Source: Gammaproteobacteria bacterium (GTDB lineage: Bacteria; Pseudomonadota; Gammaproteobacteria; Steroidobacterales; Steroidobacteraceae). From it: a stretch of 64,000 nt of DNA. The stretch is from the NCBI GenBank assembly GCA_947469285.1, contig CANIOW010000009.1, positions 40,841-104,840 of the forward strand. The letters are read 5' to 3'. Below, one piece after another: positions 29,206-38,433 of this stretch. Both the position numbers and the translations under genes were made by a program. Position 1 is the stretch's first letter; the number at the start of each line of letters is the position of its first letter. The notes beneath the pieces are model-generated. The model saw nothing but the letters and a program-made list of their open reading frames with translations. It did no database searches and was not told where the DNA came from.

Positions 29206-30126
29206 CTACAGCCCGCTTAGGCCACGGTACCAGTCGACCAGCCCTGGGCCCCAGAGTAAGGCTACCCAGCCGGCAGCGGCCAGAAACGGACCGAATGGCA
29301 TGGGCAATTGGTGGTCTCTTCCGCGGAACAGGATGAGCCCCCCGCCCACTAACGCGCCCACTACCGCTGATAGCAGGATGATGAGCGGGATGGCGGTCCA
29401 TCCCAGCCAGGCACCCAAGGCGGCCAGCAGCTTGAAGTCGCCGTATCCCATGCCTTCACGGCCGGTGATGAGACGGAATGCCCAGTAGACCGACCACAAG
29501 GACAGGTAGCCGACCACGGCGCCGACGATCGCCTCGGCCGGGGCCACCGGCAATGGCGCCGCACCGCGGCCCAAAAGCACCGCGGCCAGTAATCCGAGCC
29601 AAAGCAATGGCAGGGTGAGGGTGTCAGGGAGGTACTGGGTATCGAAGTCGATGACCGCCAAGGCAATGAGCAGTGCGGTGACGAGCAGTGCCAGGGCCGT
29701 TTCCGGGGTGACACCGAATTTCCAGGCCACGATGGCAAAGAGGAGGCCGGTGAGCAGTTCCACCACGGGGTATCGCACCGACACCGGGGCCTGACAGGCA
29801 GCGCAACGTCCGCCCAGCCACAGCCAAGACAGTAGCGGCACGTTATGCCGGGCGAGGATGGGTGCTTTGCACGCAGGACAGTGCGAGCGCGGCGTGATGA
29901 GATTGAAGGAAGGCTGAATACCCAGTGGCCCTGCCTCCGGCGCAGACGCCGGGTGTAGGATTTCGCGGGCTTCCTGCTCCATGGCCGCTTGCATCATGCG
30001 CGGCAGACGGTGGACGACCACATTGAGGAAGCTGCCGACCAGCAGGCCGAACAGTCCCGCTACCCAGGCGACACCGGTGGGGCTCAGTGCCAGCAGCAAG
30101 GCGACTGGCGTCTCCCAGGCCGGCAC
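29206..30126 (-). CDS. pilD: PilD, prepilin peptidase and N-methyltransferase
   Basis: Inner-membrane aspartyl protease that cleaves the pilin leader and methylates the new Phe-1. At 306 aa it has eight or so hydrophobic segments and a cytoplasmic loop with two CxxC pairs (C83/C86, C108/C111). The catalytic aspartates are in VIDFDTQYLPD and GYGDFKLL. The start is GTG 30126, three bases after the pilC stop, with no strong ribosome site, suggesting coupling to pilC. The substrates include PilA (33279-33761). Confidence 0.96.
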   Translation of the reverse strand: MPAWETPVALLLALSPTGVAWVAGLFGLLVGSFLNVVVHRLPRMMQAAMEQEAREILHPASAPEAGPLGIQPSFNLITPRSHCPACKAPILARHNVPLLSWLWLGGRCAACQAPVSVRYPVVELLTGLLFAIVAWKFGVTPETALALLVTALLIALAVIDFDTQYLPDTLTLPLLWLGLLAAVLLGRGAAPLPVAPAEAIVGAVVGYLSLWSVYWAFRLITGREGMGYGDFKLLAALGAWLGWTAIPLIILLSAVVGALVGGGLILFRGRDHQLPMPFGPFLAAAGWVALLWGPGLVDWYRGLSGL

Positions 30127-30129
30127 GGG

Positions 30130-31341
30130 TTAGACGACCGCGCCGAGCTTGAAGATGGGCAGGTACATGGCAATGACGAGGCCGCCGACCAGCACACCGA
30201 GGATGGCCATAATGAGCGGTTCGAGCAGGCTCGACATGCCGTCCACTGCCGCGTCTACCTCCGACTCGTAGAAGTCAGCGATCTTGCCGGCCATCTTATC
30301 GAGAGCACCGGATTCCTCGCCGACGGCGATCATCTGGTTGACCATGTTGGGGAAAAGCCCGGTGGTTTCCATGGCGCGTTGGAGTCGGTTGCCGGTAGAA
30401 ACTTCGTCGCGTATCCGCAGCACCGCATTCTCGTAGACGATATTGCCGGTGGCGCCAGCCACCGAGGTCAGGGCTTCCACCAGCGGCACACCGGCGGCGA
30501 ACATGGTGGCCAGCGTACGCGCGTAGCGGGCGATGGCAGCCTTGACGAGAATGCCACCGATAATCGGCAGTTTCAGCATGACTCGATCGACGGATTCTCG
30601 CAGTTTGCGTGAGCGCTTGAGCGTGTAGAGAAAGAAATAGACGCCGCCACCGATAACGGCAGCGAAGTACAGGCCATTGGCCTGCAGGCCCTTCGACATG
30701 TTGATCACAAATTGCGTAAAAGCCGGCAGGTCCGCACCGAAGCCGGCGAACAGGCTTTCAAACTGTGGAATGACGAAGATGAGCAGGATGACGGTGACTA
30801 TGACTGCCACCACCATGACGGCTGCGGGATAAAACAGCGCTTTTTTGATCTTTTTCTTCAGCGCTTCGGTTTTTTCTTTATAGGTGGCAATCTTGTCGAG
30901 CAGTGTTTCCAGTGCGCCGGCTTGTTCTCCGGCTTCGACCAGATTGACGAACAGGTCATCGAAATAGAGCGGGTGGCGGGCGAGCGCTTCGTGCAGCGTG
31001 CTGCCCCCTTCGATGGTGGCTTTGACGTCGAGGATGAGGCGCTGCATGGAAGGCTTGTCGTGCCCGGCGCCCACGATTTCGAAGGCCTGCACTAGCGGAA
31101 TGCCCGACTGCAACATGGTGGCCAGCTGGCGGGAGAAAACGGCAATGTCCTCGGCGGTAGGTTTGCCACCACGACCGCTGATGCCTTGTTTGCGCACGCG
31201 TAGCGGAATGATGCCCTGCCGGCGCAGATCGGCGCGCAGCATCATTTCGTGGGTTGCCAGCGCACGTCCACGGACGCGGTTGCCCTTGCGGTCTTTCCCT
31301 TCCCAGGTAAAGGCGAATTCTTTTTTTGCGGCCGCGGCCAT
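30130..31341 (-). CDS. pilC: PilC, type IV pilus inner-membrane platform protein
   Basis: Platform on which the PilB/PilT motors act; 403 aa. Two GspF-type cytoplasmic domains (about 65-190 and 270-390) alternate with three membrane helices. Family motifs include FSRQLATMLQSGIPLVQA, FPNMVNQMIAVGEESGALD and a C-terminal LEPLIMAILGVLVGGLVIAMYLPIF helix. GAGGA precedes the ATG. It is 10 bp downstream of pilB and 3 bp upstream of pilD. Confidence 0.96.
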   Translation of the reverse strand: MAAAAKKEFAFTWEGKDRKGNRVRGRALATHEMMLRADLRRQGIIPLRVRKQGISGRGGKPTAEDIAVFSRQLATMLQSGIPLVQAFEIVGAGHDKPSMQRLILDVKATIEGGSTLHEALARHPLYFDDLFVNLVEAGEQAGALETLLDKIATYKEKTEALKKKIKKALFYPAAVMVVAVIVTVILLIFVIPQFESLFAGFGADLPAFTQFVINMSKGLQANGLYFAAVIGGGVYFFLYTLKRSRKLRESVDRVMLKLPIIGGILVKAAIARYARTLATMFAAGVPLVEALTSVAGATGNIVYENAVLRIRDEVSTGNRLQRAMETTGLFPNMVNQMIAVGEESGALDKMAGKIADFYESEVDAAVDGMSSLLEPLIMAILGVLVGGLVIAMYLPIFKLGAVV

Positions 31342-31351
31342 GTGTCGTCCT

Positions 31352-33103
31352 CTATTCGACCGTCACGCGGTTAACTTCCTCGAGGCTTGTCAGGCCCTCT
31401 TTGACCTTATTCAGTCCGGAGGCGCGCAGATCCAGAACGCCTTCTTTACGTGCTTGATCGGCGATGCTAATGGCATTGCCGCCTTCCATAATAATACGCC
31501 CGATGGCCTCGGTGACGGCCATCACTTGGTAGATGCCTACCCGGCCCTTATAGCCGTCAGTGCAATTTGGGCAACCCTTGGGGCCGTAAATCCGCAGGCC
31601 GCCTTGGACTTCAGCGGCCACGAAGCCCTCCTGGATCAGGGCGTCACGCGGGACGTCGATAGGCGTCTTGCAGTGGCTACACAAGCGTCGGGCCAGACGT
31701 TGAGCGATGATCAAACTGACCGAAGTGGCAATGGCATAGGGTTTGACGCCCATGTCGACTAAACGCGTCAGGGTCTGGGGTGCGTCGTTGGTATGCAGCG
31801 TGGACAGCACCAGATGGCCGGTCTGCGCTGCCTTGATGGCAATCTCGGCGGTTTCGAGGTCGCGCACCTCGCCCACCATAATGACGTCCGGATCCTGACG
31901 TAGGAAGGAACGCAGTGCGCTGGCGAAGGTAAGCCCCACCTTGGGATTGACGTTCACCTGGTTGACGCCCGGTAGGATAATTTCCGCCGGGTCCTCCGCC
32001 GTGGAGATGTTGGTGTCTTCTGTGTTGAGGATATTCAGACCGGTGTATAGCGATACGGTCTTGCCTGAGCCGGTCGGGCCCGTCACGAGAATCATGCCCT
32101 GCGGTTTGGCGAGATAACGCAGGTAGGTTTCTCGCTGTGCTGGTTCATAGCCGAGCGCGTCGATGCCCAGTGTGGCACTGGAAGCATCCAGAATACGCAT
32201 GACGATCTTCTCGCCGAAGAGCGTCGGGCAGGTGCTCACGCGGAAATCGACGGAGCGCGTTTTGCTCAGGCGCAACTTGATACGGCCGTCTTGCGGGATG
32301 CGTCTTTCGGCAATGTCCAGTCGCGCCATGACCTTGACGCGCGCCGCCATCTTGCCAGCCAGTTGTACTGGGGGGGTCGCTGATTCTTTAAGCACACCGT
32401 CTACGCGTAAGCGCACGCGGTAGGTTTTCTCGTAAGGTTCAAAGTGAATATCCGAGGCGCCTTTTTTGATGGCATCAAGCATCACTTTGTTGACGAAGCG
32501 AACGATGGGGGCATCTTCGATGTCGTCACGCGCAGATTCGTTCTCGAGGGATTCTTCCCCGCTGCCGATGTCGAGGTTGTCGAGTTCGAAGTCATCGTCG
32601 CCCATCGAGGACATGCTGGTGTCCGCCTGCTCCAAGGCCTTGGTGAGCAAACGCTGTAGCTTGTCTTCTTCCACCACGATCGGGTCGACACTCAAGGTGG
32701 TCTGGAAGCGAATTTCGTCAACGGCGTGCAGGTTGGTCGGGTCGGAGATGGCGACGAACAGTCGGCGGCCGCGCTTGAGCAGCGGGAGCACGCGATGCTT
32801 TTGCAGTAGTTTGTCTTTGACCAGACGCACGACTTCGATATCGATGGTCAGGGCGTCGAGGTCCAGCATGGGTACGCCGAACATCACCGAGGCCGTGATG
32901 GCGATGTCGCGTGCTTTGACCAGGTTCTTAGCCACCAGCCAGGTCACGAGGTTCTGTTTGGCCTCGCGTGAGGCTTTAATCGCTTCAGCCAGCGTGGCTT
33001 CGTTGATGAGGCCGTCCTGCACCAGCTTGTCGGGCAGGCCGATGCTGGTTCCGGTCCGCAGCGAGGCGGTAGAGCCGGTGGCAAGGAAGGAGGGGTCGCT
33101 CAT
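31352..33103 (-). CDS. pilB: PilB, type IV pilus extension ATPase
   Basis: Hexameric motor that powers pilin polymerisation; 583 aa. An N-terminal MshEN/GspE-type domain is followed by an acidic linker near residues 170-195. The ATPase domain has the Walker A loop GPTGSGKT at about 342-349, an Asp box and the TGHLVLSTLHTND region. A zinc-type tetracysteine (CSHC ... CPNC) near residues 475-515 matches PilB rather than PilT. Its promoter probably lies in the 175-bp gap next to pilA. Confidence 0.96.
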   Translation of the reverse strand: MSDPSFLATGSTASLRTGTSIGLPDKLVQDGLINEATLAEAIKASREAKQNLVTWLVAKNLVKARDIAITASVMFGVPMLDLDALTIDIEVVRLVKDKLLQKHRVLPLLKRGRRLFVAISDPTNLHAVDEIRFQTTLSVDPIVVEEDKLQRLLTKALEQADTSMSSMGDDDFELDNLDIGSGEESLENESARDDIEDAPIVRFVNKVMLDAIKKGASDIHFEPYEKTYRVRLRVDGVLKESATPPVQLAGKMAARVKVMARLDIAERRIPQDGRIKLRLSKTRSVDFRVSTCPTLFGEKIVMRILDASSATLGIDALGYEPAQRETYLRYLAKPQGMILVTGPTGSGKTVSLYTGLNILNTEDTNISTAEDPAEIILPGVNQVNVNPKVGLTFASALRSFLRQDPDVIMVGEVRDLETAEIAIKAAQTGHLVLSTLHTNDAPQTLTRLVDMGVKPYAIATSVSLIIAQRLARRLCSHCKTPIDVPRDALIQEGFVAAEVQGGLRIYGPKGCPNCTDGYKGRVGIYQVMAVTEAIGRIIMEGGNAISIADQARKEGVLDLRASGLNKVKEGLTSLEEVNRVTVE

Positions 33104-33232
33104 GGGGCGCGGTTGCCTGCGGGTAGTTCAGTGCGAGGATGGAGACCGATTTGACAAAAAGTCTACCGGATAACCTACGCTACCCCATCAGAGAAACCGT
33201 TGTTTGGGTCACAAAAGCCAAGATTCATAAAG

Positions 33233-33256
33233 GAAAGGGCCCCGTGGGGCCCTTTC
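33233..33256 (-). terminator. Terminator-like hairpin after pilA
   Basis: An 11-nt inverted repeat (33233-33243 with 33246-33256, rich in GGGCCC) lies 23 bp beyond the pilA stop. On the minus strand it is followed by TTTATG, a short T-run. It would end the abundant pilA message before pilB. Confidence 0.6.
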
Positions 33257-33278
33257 TGGAACCGCTACAGCAGTGCTG

Positions 33279-33761
33279 TTAGGCGCGGCAGCTCGACGGC
33301 AGGTGCTTCGCCAGCAACGTCGTCGTGATCGCCGTCGGGGCAGCCGGTGCGCCCGTGGGTGCCGTGTAGGTGGCGAAGCCGCAGACCCAGGAGATATCGC
33401 CGTTGGCGTTCGGCACTGGGTTGATGCCGAGGTTCTTGGCAGCGATCGCCGTGTTGGCCTTGTTGCCATAGGTAATGGTGATGGCGCCATTGGTCACGAT
33501 GACCGCCGTGACGTATTTGCCAGTGATGCTGGTGGTGGTGAGACCCAGCGCCGTCATGTCAGCGGGCCAAGTGCCGTTGTTTGCGTACGACTCGGCAATA
33601 GCAGCCTTCAGCGGACCGGAAAGGTTCAGACCTTCCGTTACTTGGGCGCGGATGGTGTAGTCCTGGTAAGCCGGGATGGCGATGGCGGCGAGAATGCCGA
33701 TGATGGCGACGACGATCATCAGTTCGATGAGCGTGAAGCCCTTTTGTAGTGACTGGCGCAT
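33279..33761 (-). CDS. pilA: PilA, major type IV pilin
   Basis: A 160-aa prepilin. The leader MRQSLQKG is cut by PilD before Phe9, giving mature [27 protein letters not shown] with Glu5. Two C-terminal cysteines (WVCGF and SSCRA) can form the D-region disulfide loop. ATG 33761 has a GGAGA ribosome site; the frame upstream to 33854 is not pilin. Expression should be driven by the sigma-54 promoter at 33839-33853 with PilR. PilB and PilC lie directly downstream, but the hairpin at 33233 suggests separate transcription. Confidence 0.96.
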   Translation of the reverse strand: MRQSLQKGFTLIELMIVVAIIGILAAIAIPAYQDYTIRAQVTEGLNLSGPLKAAIAESYANNGTWPADMTALGLTTTSITGKYVTAVIVTNGAITITYGNKANTAIAAKNLGINPVPNANGDISWVCGFATYTAPTGAPAAPTAITTTLLAKHLPSSCRA

Positions 33762-33838
33762 TGAGAAGTCTCCGTAAGATATTGAAATCGACAAGTGGTG
33801 ATGAAAAGCGCTCGATCGCGCCATGCGAGAGTTATTAA

Positions 33839-33853
33839 GCAATACTCGTGCCA
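33839..33853 (-). promoter_or_regulatory. Sigma-54 (-24/-12) promoter of pilA
   Basis: On the minus strand the sequence TGGCACGAGTATTGC is an exact match to the RpoN consensus TGGCAC-N5-TTGC. It points at pilA, with an expected start site about 65 nt before the ATG. PilR, encoded next door, is an RpoN-dependent activator, so site and regulator agree. Confidence 0.9.
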
Positions 33854-33935
33854 AGCCGTATCCGTATTTACCCTGTGGGGGGTTTCCCGTAGTAAGGTCT
33901 TGATGTAGCGCACAAAATGATGGCTAGAAGGTCTA

Positions 33936-33956
33936 CCGCCGAGCCAGGCTCGGCGG
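33936..33956. repeat. 10-bp perfect inverted repeat upstream of pilA
   Basis: CCGCCGAGCC and GGCTCGGCGG are separated by a single base. No T-tract follows on either strand, so a protein-binding dyad or an RNA hairpin in a readthrough transcript is as plausible as termination. Confidence 0.5.
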
Positions 33957-34063
33957 CGCCCAAGCTGGTAGATGTAAGAAAAATCGACTGTTACGGACCA
34001 TGGCCACCGGAGGTTGCCGGCGGCTGTTCGGTCGAGGCGGGGGGCTGCCGCTCGTTAAACTGA

Positions 34064-34086
34064 CAAAAAACGTCACTATGTGACAG
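34064..34086 (-). terminator. Intrinsic terminator after pilR
   Basis: On the minus strand a GTCAC-ATA-GTGAC stem-loop (34072-34084) is followed by G and six T (34065-34070). It lies about 33 nt past the pilR stop and would end the pilSR transcript. Confidence 0.75.
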
Positions 34087-34117
34087 TTACGTGCGGAGGC
34101 TGCCGCGTCTGAGCGCT

Positions 34118-35455
34118 TCAGGGGTCGCTGTCGATCGCTAGCTTCTTGATCTTGTACCGTAGCTGACGGAAGGTCATACCGAGCCGCTTGGCGGCCGCAG
34201 TCTGGTTCCAGCGGGTCTCGGTGAGGGCAGAGCGAATCGCCTCACGCTCCAGTTCGTCCAGCTGCCCGCTCAGTGGCCCAGCCGCTGGGAGGTTGCGCGG
34301 CGGGGGACGCAGCTGCAGATCGGTCGGTTTTAGGGACTGGCCATCGCTGAGCGTCATGGCCCGTTCGAGCAGGTTTTCCAGTTCGCGCACATTGCCGGGG
34401 AACGCATAGGCCGCCAGATGTTTGAGTGCTGCTGGCGTCAGGGTCGGCGGCGGAAGCCCTTGTTCAGCGGCAAGGCGCTCCAAAATATGGTGCGTGAGTA
34501 CTGGTAGGTCCGCGAGCCGATCGCGGAGCGCAGGCACCGGTACTTCGATGACATTCAGACGGTAGTAAAGGTCTTCACGGAACTGTCCCTCAGCCACGCA
34601 CTGGGTCAAGTTCTCATGGGTAGCGGACAGCCACCGCACCTCCACCGGCACTTCGGTCGCCTCGCCAACCGGTCGCATCACGCGTTCCTGGATGACGCGC
34701 AGCAGTTTGACTTGCATGTGCAAGGGCAGGTCGGCAATTTCATCCAGAAACAAAGTGCCACCCTCGGCAGCCTGAATGAGGCCTTTGTGGTCAGCGACCG
34801 CGCCGGTAAATGCGCCACGTTTATGCCCGAAGAGTTCGCTCTCCATGAGTTCAGCCGGGATGGCGCCACAATTCACGGCCACAAAAGGCCCGTCACGCCG
34901 GGCGCTACTGTCGTGGATGAGCCGTGCCACCAGTTCTTTGCCGCTACCGCTTTCGCCAGTGATATGGACTGGTGCCTGACTGCGTGCGACGCGAGCCACC
35001 AATGCGCGCAGTGCCTGCAGTGGGGGGGAGTCGCCGAGCAGGGTACGCGTAGAGGCTTGACGGGAGGCCAGCTTGAGGGCCTGCGCGACCAAGCGCCGCA
35101 GGTCGGCCAGATCTAGCGGCTTCGAGACGAAGTCGAATGCCCCCAGCTTTAAGGCCCGCACGGCACTTTCGACGTTGCCATGAGCGGTGATCACGGCCAC
35201 CGGCACCGCTGGCGCGTGCTCCTGCATCCACGCCACCAGTTCTAGTCCAGTGCCGTCGGGTAGCTGCAGGTCGGTCAGACAGAGCGCAAAGCTCCCTCCC
35301 AGCAGGGCTTCACGCGCCCCCGCCAGCGTGTGGGCGCTGTACGAGGGGAGTTGCATGCGGTGTAAGGTGATGCCGAGCAGTTCGCATAAATCCGGTTCGT
35401 CATCGACGATCAGGACTCGCTGCGACACGCGGTAGGTTCCGGTTAACTGGGCCAT
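34118..35455 (-). CDS. pilR: PilR, sigma-54-dependent response regulator
   Basis: NtrC-family activator of pilA; 445 aa. An N-terminal receiver (VLIVDDEPDL, phospho-Asp in CLTDLQLPDG) is followed by an AAA+ domain with GESGSGKE and the sigma-54 contact motif GAFTGA. The C-terminus is a Fis-type helix-turn-helix (NQTAAAKRLGMTFRQLRYKI). ATG 35455 forms a TGATG overlap with the pilS stop; GTG 35458 immediately before it is less likely. The exact RpoN promoter in front of pilA is its expected target. Confidence 0.96.
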   Translation of the reverse strand: MAQLTGTYRVSQRVLIVDDEPDLCELLGITLHRMQLPSYSAHTLAGAREALLGGSFALCLTDLQLPDGTGLELVAWMQEHAPAVPVAVITAHGNVESAVRALKLGAFDFVSKPLDLADLRRLVAQALKLASRQASTRTLLGDSPPLQALRALVARVARSQAPVHITGESGSGKELVARLIHDSSARRDGPFVAVNCGAIPAELMESELFGHKRGAFTGAVADHKGLIQAAEGGTLFLDEIADLPLHMQVKLLRVIQERVMRPVGEATEVPVEVRWLSATHENLTQCVAEGQFREDLYYRLNVIEVPVPALRDRLADLPVLTHHILERLAAEQGLPPPTLTPAALKHLAAYAFPGNVRELENLLERAMTLSDGQSLKPTDLQLRPPPRNLPAAGPLSGQLDELEREAIRSALTETRWNQTAAAKRLGMTFRQLRYKIKKLAIDSDP

Positions 35456-37071
35456 CACGCCTTCCAGTGTTGCGGGTCGGCGAAGATCACGCGAAAGAGG
35501 CTGCCACCGCCAGCGCGGGGTTCATAGCGCAGGCTGGCGCCATTGCACCCGGCCAGTTCGCGGGCGATGAACAGGCCCAGCCCCGTGCCGCCTGTCCGTC
35601 GGCTGAAAAATGGCTCGAACAGGCGCTCAGCATCGACGCTGGAGACACCTGGACCGCGGTCGGCGATCTCCAGATAGGGACGTCCCCCCCCAGGCAGCCG
35701 GCCAAAGCACAGTTCCACTGGGGCCGCTGCACCGTGGGTTAGCTGCACCGCATTTTCAGCCAGATTCCACACCAGTTGTCGCAGATGATTGGGGTCCACG
35801 TGTATCTCAATGGGTGCTGTGGGCCCGATCACCCGCAGCTTGTCGGCAGCGCATTCTAGGGTCACCGTGAACTCATCAACGAACTGCGTCAACCAGTCGC
35901 CGAGTATGAGCCGCTGCGGGATCACGGGTTCCCGCCGCGACAGCTGCAGCACCGAGGTGACGATCTGGCTGACGCGTCGCCCGTGAGTGATCATGATCTG
36001 CGTCAGCCGTTGATCCTCGGCGGTTAGTGCTGACGACTCGGCCAGTAGCTGTGCGGCATGGCTCATGGCGCCGACGGGGTTGCGGATTTCATGGGCGATG
36101 CTGGCGGATAACCGCCCCAGCGCAGCCAGCTTGCTTTGCTGAGCGCGTACGGCGAGCTGTGACAGGTCTTCGAGAAAGATCAGCACTGGCGAGGGTCGTT
36201 GGCGTCCCAGCGGGGCGAAATGTACTCCCAGCTCTTGGAGGCCGTCCACGCCTGTCAAAGTGGCTGGGACTGGTGTGTCAGTCCGTTCGTCCTGCGCGCG
36301 CCAGCGCACTAGCAGTCCGGCCAGCGCAGGCGAGACCTGCGCGAGCAGATCACCCGGCTGGGCGGTGGCGTCCAGCAGGTGCCGGGCTGAAGTGTTCAAT
36401 AAACGAATATGGTCATCGGCATCGACGACCAGCAGGCTTTCGCGCAAGTGCTGGACGATGTATTCCGAGAGTTCCGCGAGGTTGGCCACGTCGAGATCCC
36501 GCTGCTCCACCAGCGCCTGCGTCTCGCGCAGCCGCCGACCCAGCGCAGCACCGCTGCCGGCGACCAGAAAGTAAGTGGCCCCGTAATAGCCGGTCTGGGC
36601 GATGGCGGCTGCGCTGTCGGCGATGCCTAAAAAGAATAGCAGCCCTTGTTGTAGCAGTAGCAGCAAGGCACCGAGTGCGGCTGCCAGCAGGCTGATACGG
36701 AAAGTCGTCAGCAGCGCCAGGCCACCCAGTGGTACGAGTGCCAGCAGCGCCAAGCCGCTTTCCACGCCGCCGCTCGCCACGATGATCAGACACAGCGCTA
36801 CCCCGTCTAACACCAGGGGCAAGGCCGTGGCCTGCGGGGCCTTTAGATGTGGCACCAGGTTCGATAACAGTGCCGCCGAGCAAAGATAGGCCAGGGTGGT
36901 GCTAAAGAGCAGCTGTGGAAAGACCGAACCGACCAGATGGGTATCGCCACCCAGCAGAAAGAGGGTGAGCAATAGGGCCGGGATCAGGAGGCGGTAGGCT
37001 CCAAGCAGCTTGAGCACGCTTTTGGCCAGATCGGCGTCGTGCGGTGGAGTGGGCGTGATGACGGCGGACAT
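35455..37071 (-). CDS. pilS: PilS, sensor histidine kinase of the pilin system
   Basis: A 538-aa inner-membrane kinase. Six closely spaced hydrophobic helices occupy the first ~190 residues, as in Pseudomonas PilS, which senses PilA within the membrane. A PAS-like linker (VDADDHIRLLNTSARHLL) precedes HisKA (SIAHEIRNPVGAMSHAAQLL) and HATPase_c (DRGPGVSSVDAERLFEPFFSRRTGGTGLGL). Translation is coupled to pilR. It is divergent from sucC across a 137-bp gap. Confidence 0.95.
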   Translation of the reverse strand: MSAVITPTPPHDADLAKSVLKLLGAYRLLIPALLLTLFLLGGDTHLVGSVFPQLLFSTTLAYLCSAALLSNLVPHLKAPQATALPLVLDGVALCLIIVASGGVESGLALLALVPLGGLALLTTFRISLLAAALGALLLLLQQGLLFFLGIADSAAAIAQTGYYGATYFLVAGSGAALGRRLRETQALVEQRDLDVANLAELSEYIVQHLRESLLVVDADDHIRLLNTSARHLLDATAQPGDLLAQVSPALAGLLVRWRAQDERTDTPVPATLTGVDGLQELGVHFAPLGRQRPSPVLIFLEDLSQLAVRAQQSKLAALGRLSASIAHEIRNPVGAMSHAAQLLAESSALTAEDQRLTQIMITHGRRVSQIVTSVLQLSRREPVIPQRLILGDWLTQFVDEFTVTLECAADKLRVIGPTAPIEIHVDPNHLRQLVWNLAENAVQLTHGAAAPVELCFGRLPGGGRPYLEIADRGPGVSSVDAERLFEPFFSRRTGGTGLGLFIARELAGCNGASLRYEPRAGGGSLFRVIFADPQHWKA

Positions 37072-37208
37072 GCGTTGGAAACTCTAGCATGGGGCCCGCT
37101 CTGGCCGGGGACGTTGTGCGCACGGTGCTGGGGCCATTCCCGGCAGACCCTTCCCAAGCTTGGTGGCCTTGCCCCACAATAGGCGCTTACCGCAGTGCAG
37201 GATGAACC

Positions 37209-38402
37209 ATGAATCTCCATGAGTACCAGTCGAAAGAACTGTTTGCCAAATATGGCATCCCGGCTCCCGCCGGCAAAGTAGCCGCCTCTCCCGAGGACGC
37301 CGTTGAAGCGGCCAAGGCCCTCGGTGGCTCGCTGTGGGTCGTCAAGGCGCAGGTGCATGCCGGTGGGCGTGGCAAGGCCGGGGGTGTGAAAGTCTGTAAG
37401 ACGCTCAAGGAAGTCGCTGCAGCCACCCGCGCCATGCTCGGTACCATTCTCGTGACCCACCAGACCGGCCCTGAGGGGTTGCCGGTGCACAAGGTTTATG
37501 TCGAAGTCGGTAGCCGCATCCAGCGGGAGCTGTACTTGTCGCTGCTGCTCGATCGCGCTCGTAGCCGCCTGTCGTTTATTGTCTCGCAGGCTGGGGGCAT
37601 GGACATCGAGGAGGTGGCGGCCCACACGCCTGAAAAGATCCTCAAAGTCGAGATTCACCCGGCCGCGGGCCTGATGGGCTACCAGTGCCGCCAGCTCGCT
37701 TTTGGGCTGGGTCTGGAAGGGGAGCAGATCAAACAATTTGAAAAAATTGCCCGTGGTCTGTACCAGCTGTATCTCGATGCAGACCTCGCACTCGTCGAGA
37801 TTAATCCACTGATCGTGACCGCCGAAGGCACCTTGCTGGCGCTGGATGGCAAGCTCAATGTGGATGCCAATGCGGTCTACCGGCAACCGGTCATCGCTCA
37901 GTACCGTGACGTCTCCCAGGAAGATGCCGCGGAGGTGGAAGCGAGTAAGCATGATTTAAACTACGTTTCGCTCAGCGGCGATATTGCCTGCATGGTGAAC
38001 GGCGCCGGTCTGGCGATGGCGACGATGGACTTGATTCAGCTGCATGGGGGCAGCCCGGCGAATTTCCTGGACGTTGGTGGTGGCGCTACCGCGGCGCGCG
38101 TGACGGCTGCCTTCAAACTCATCCTCTCCAACGCGAACGTGAAGGCGATCTTCGTTAACATCTTCGGTGGCATCGTAAAGTGCAACCTTATTGCGGAAGG
38201 CATCATCGAGGCGGTGAAGACGGTGGGGGTCAACGTGCCAGTAGTGGTGCGACTGCAGGGAACGAACCGCGACCAGGCGGCGCAGTTGCTGGCGGAGTCG
38301 GGACTGGCCATCGTGGCTCGCAACGACTTGACGGACGCCGCCAGAGAGGTGGTACGCCTCGCGGCGCAGTATGCCGCTACGTCAGCTTCGGCTGCGGCCT
38401 GA
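37209..38402 (+). CDS. sucC: SucC, succinyl-CoA ligase beta subunit
   Basis: TCA-cycle enzyme subunit that binds nucleotide and CoA-side partner; 397 aa. It opens with [22 protein letters not shown], shows an ATP-grasp fold ([18 protein letters not shown]) and ends in the ligase-CoA domain ([26 protein letters not shown]). An AGGA site precedes the ATG. sucD follows after 31 bp. Confidence 0.97.
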   Translation: MNLHEYQSKELFAKYGIPAPAGKVAASPEDAVEAAKALGGSLWVVKAQVHAGGRGKAGGVKVCKTLKEVAAATRAMLGTILVTHQTGPEGLPVHKVYVEVGSRIQRELYLSLLLDRARSRLSFIVSQAGGMDIEEVAAHTPEKILKVEIHPAAGLMGYQCRQLAFGLGLEGEQIKQFEKIARGLYQLYLDADLALVEINPLIVTAEGTLLALDGKLNVDANAVYRQPVIAQYRDVSQEDAAEVEASKHDLNYVSLSGDIACMVNGAGLAMATMDLIQLHGGSPANFLDVGGGATAARVTAAFKLILSNANVKAIFVNIFGGIVKCNLIAEGIIEAVKTVGVNVPVVVRLQGTNRDQAAQLLAESGLAIVARNDLTDAAREVVRLAAQYAATSASAAA

Positions 38403-38433
38403 AGCCTGCCCCTTCACACAGGACATTGTCTCT

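Larger units (their letters stand above)
33762..34117. other. Intergenic region between pilA and pilR
   Basis: A 356-bp stretch without a credible gene. It holds the pilA 5' leader, the sigma-54 promoter, a 10-bp inverted repeat at 33936-33956 and the pilR terminator near 34064-34086. The part between 33860 and 34060 is the expected place for upstream PilR binding sites, but I see no defined consensus there. Confidence 0.7.
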
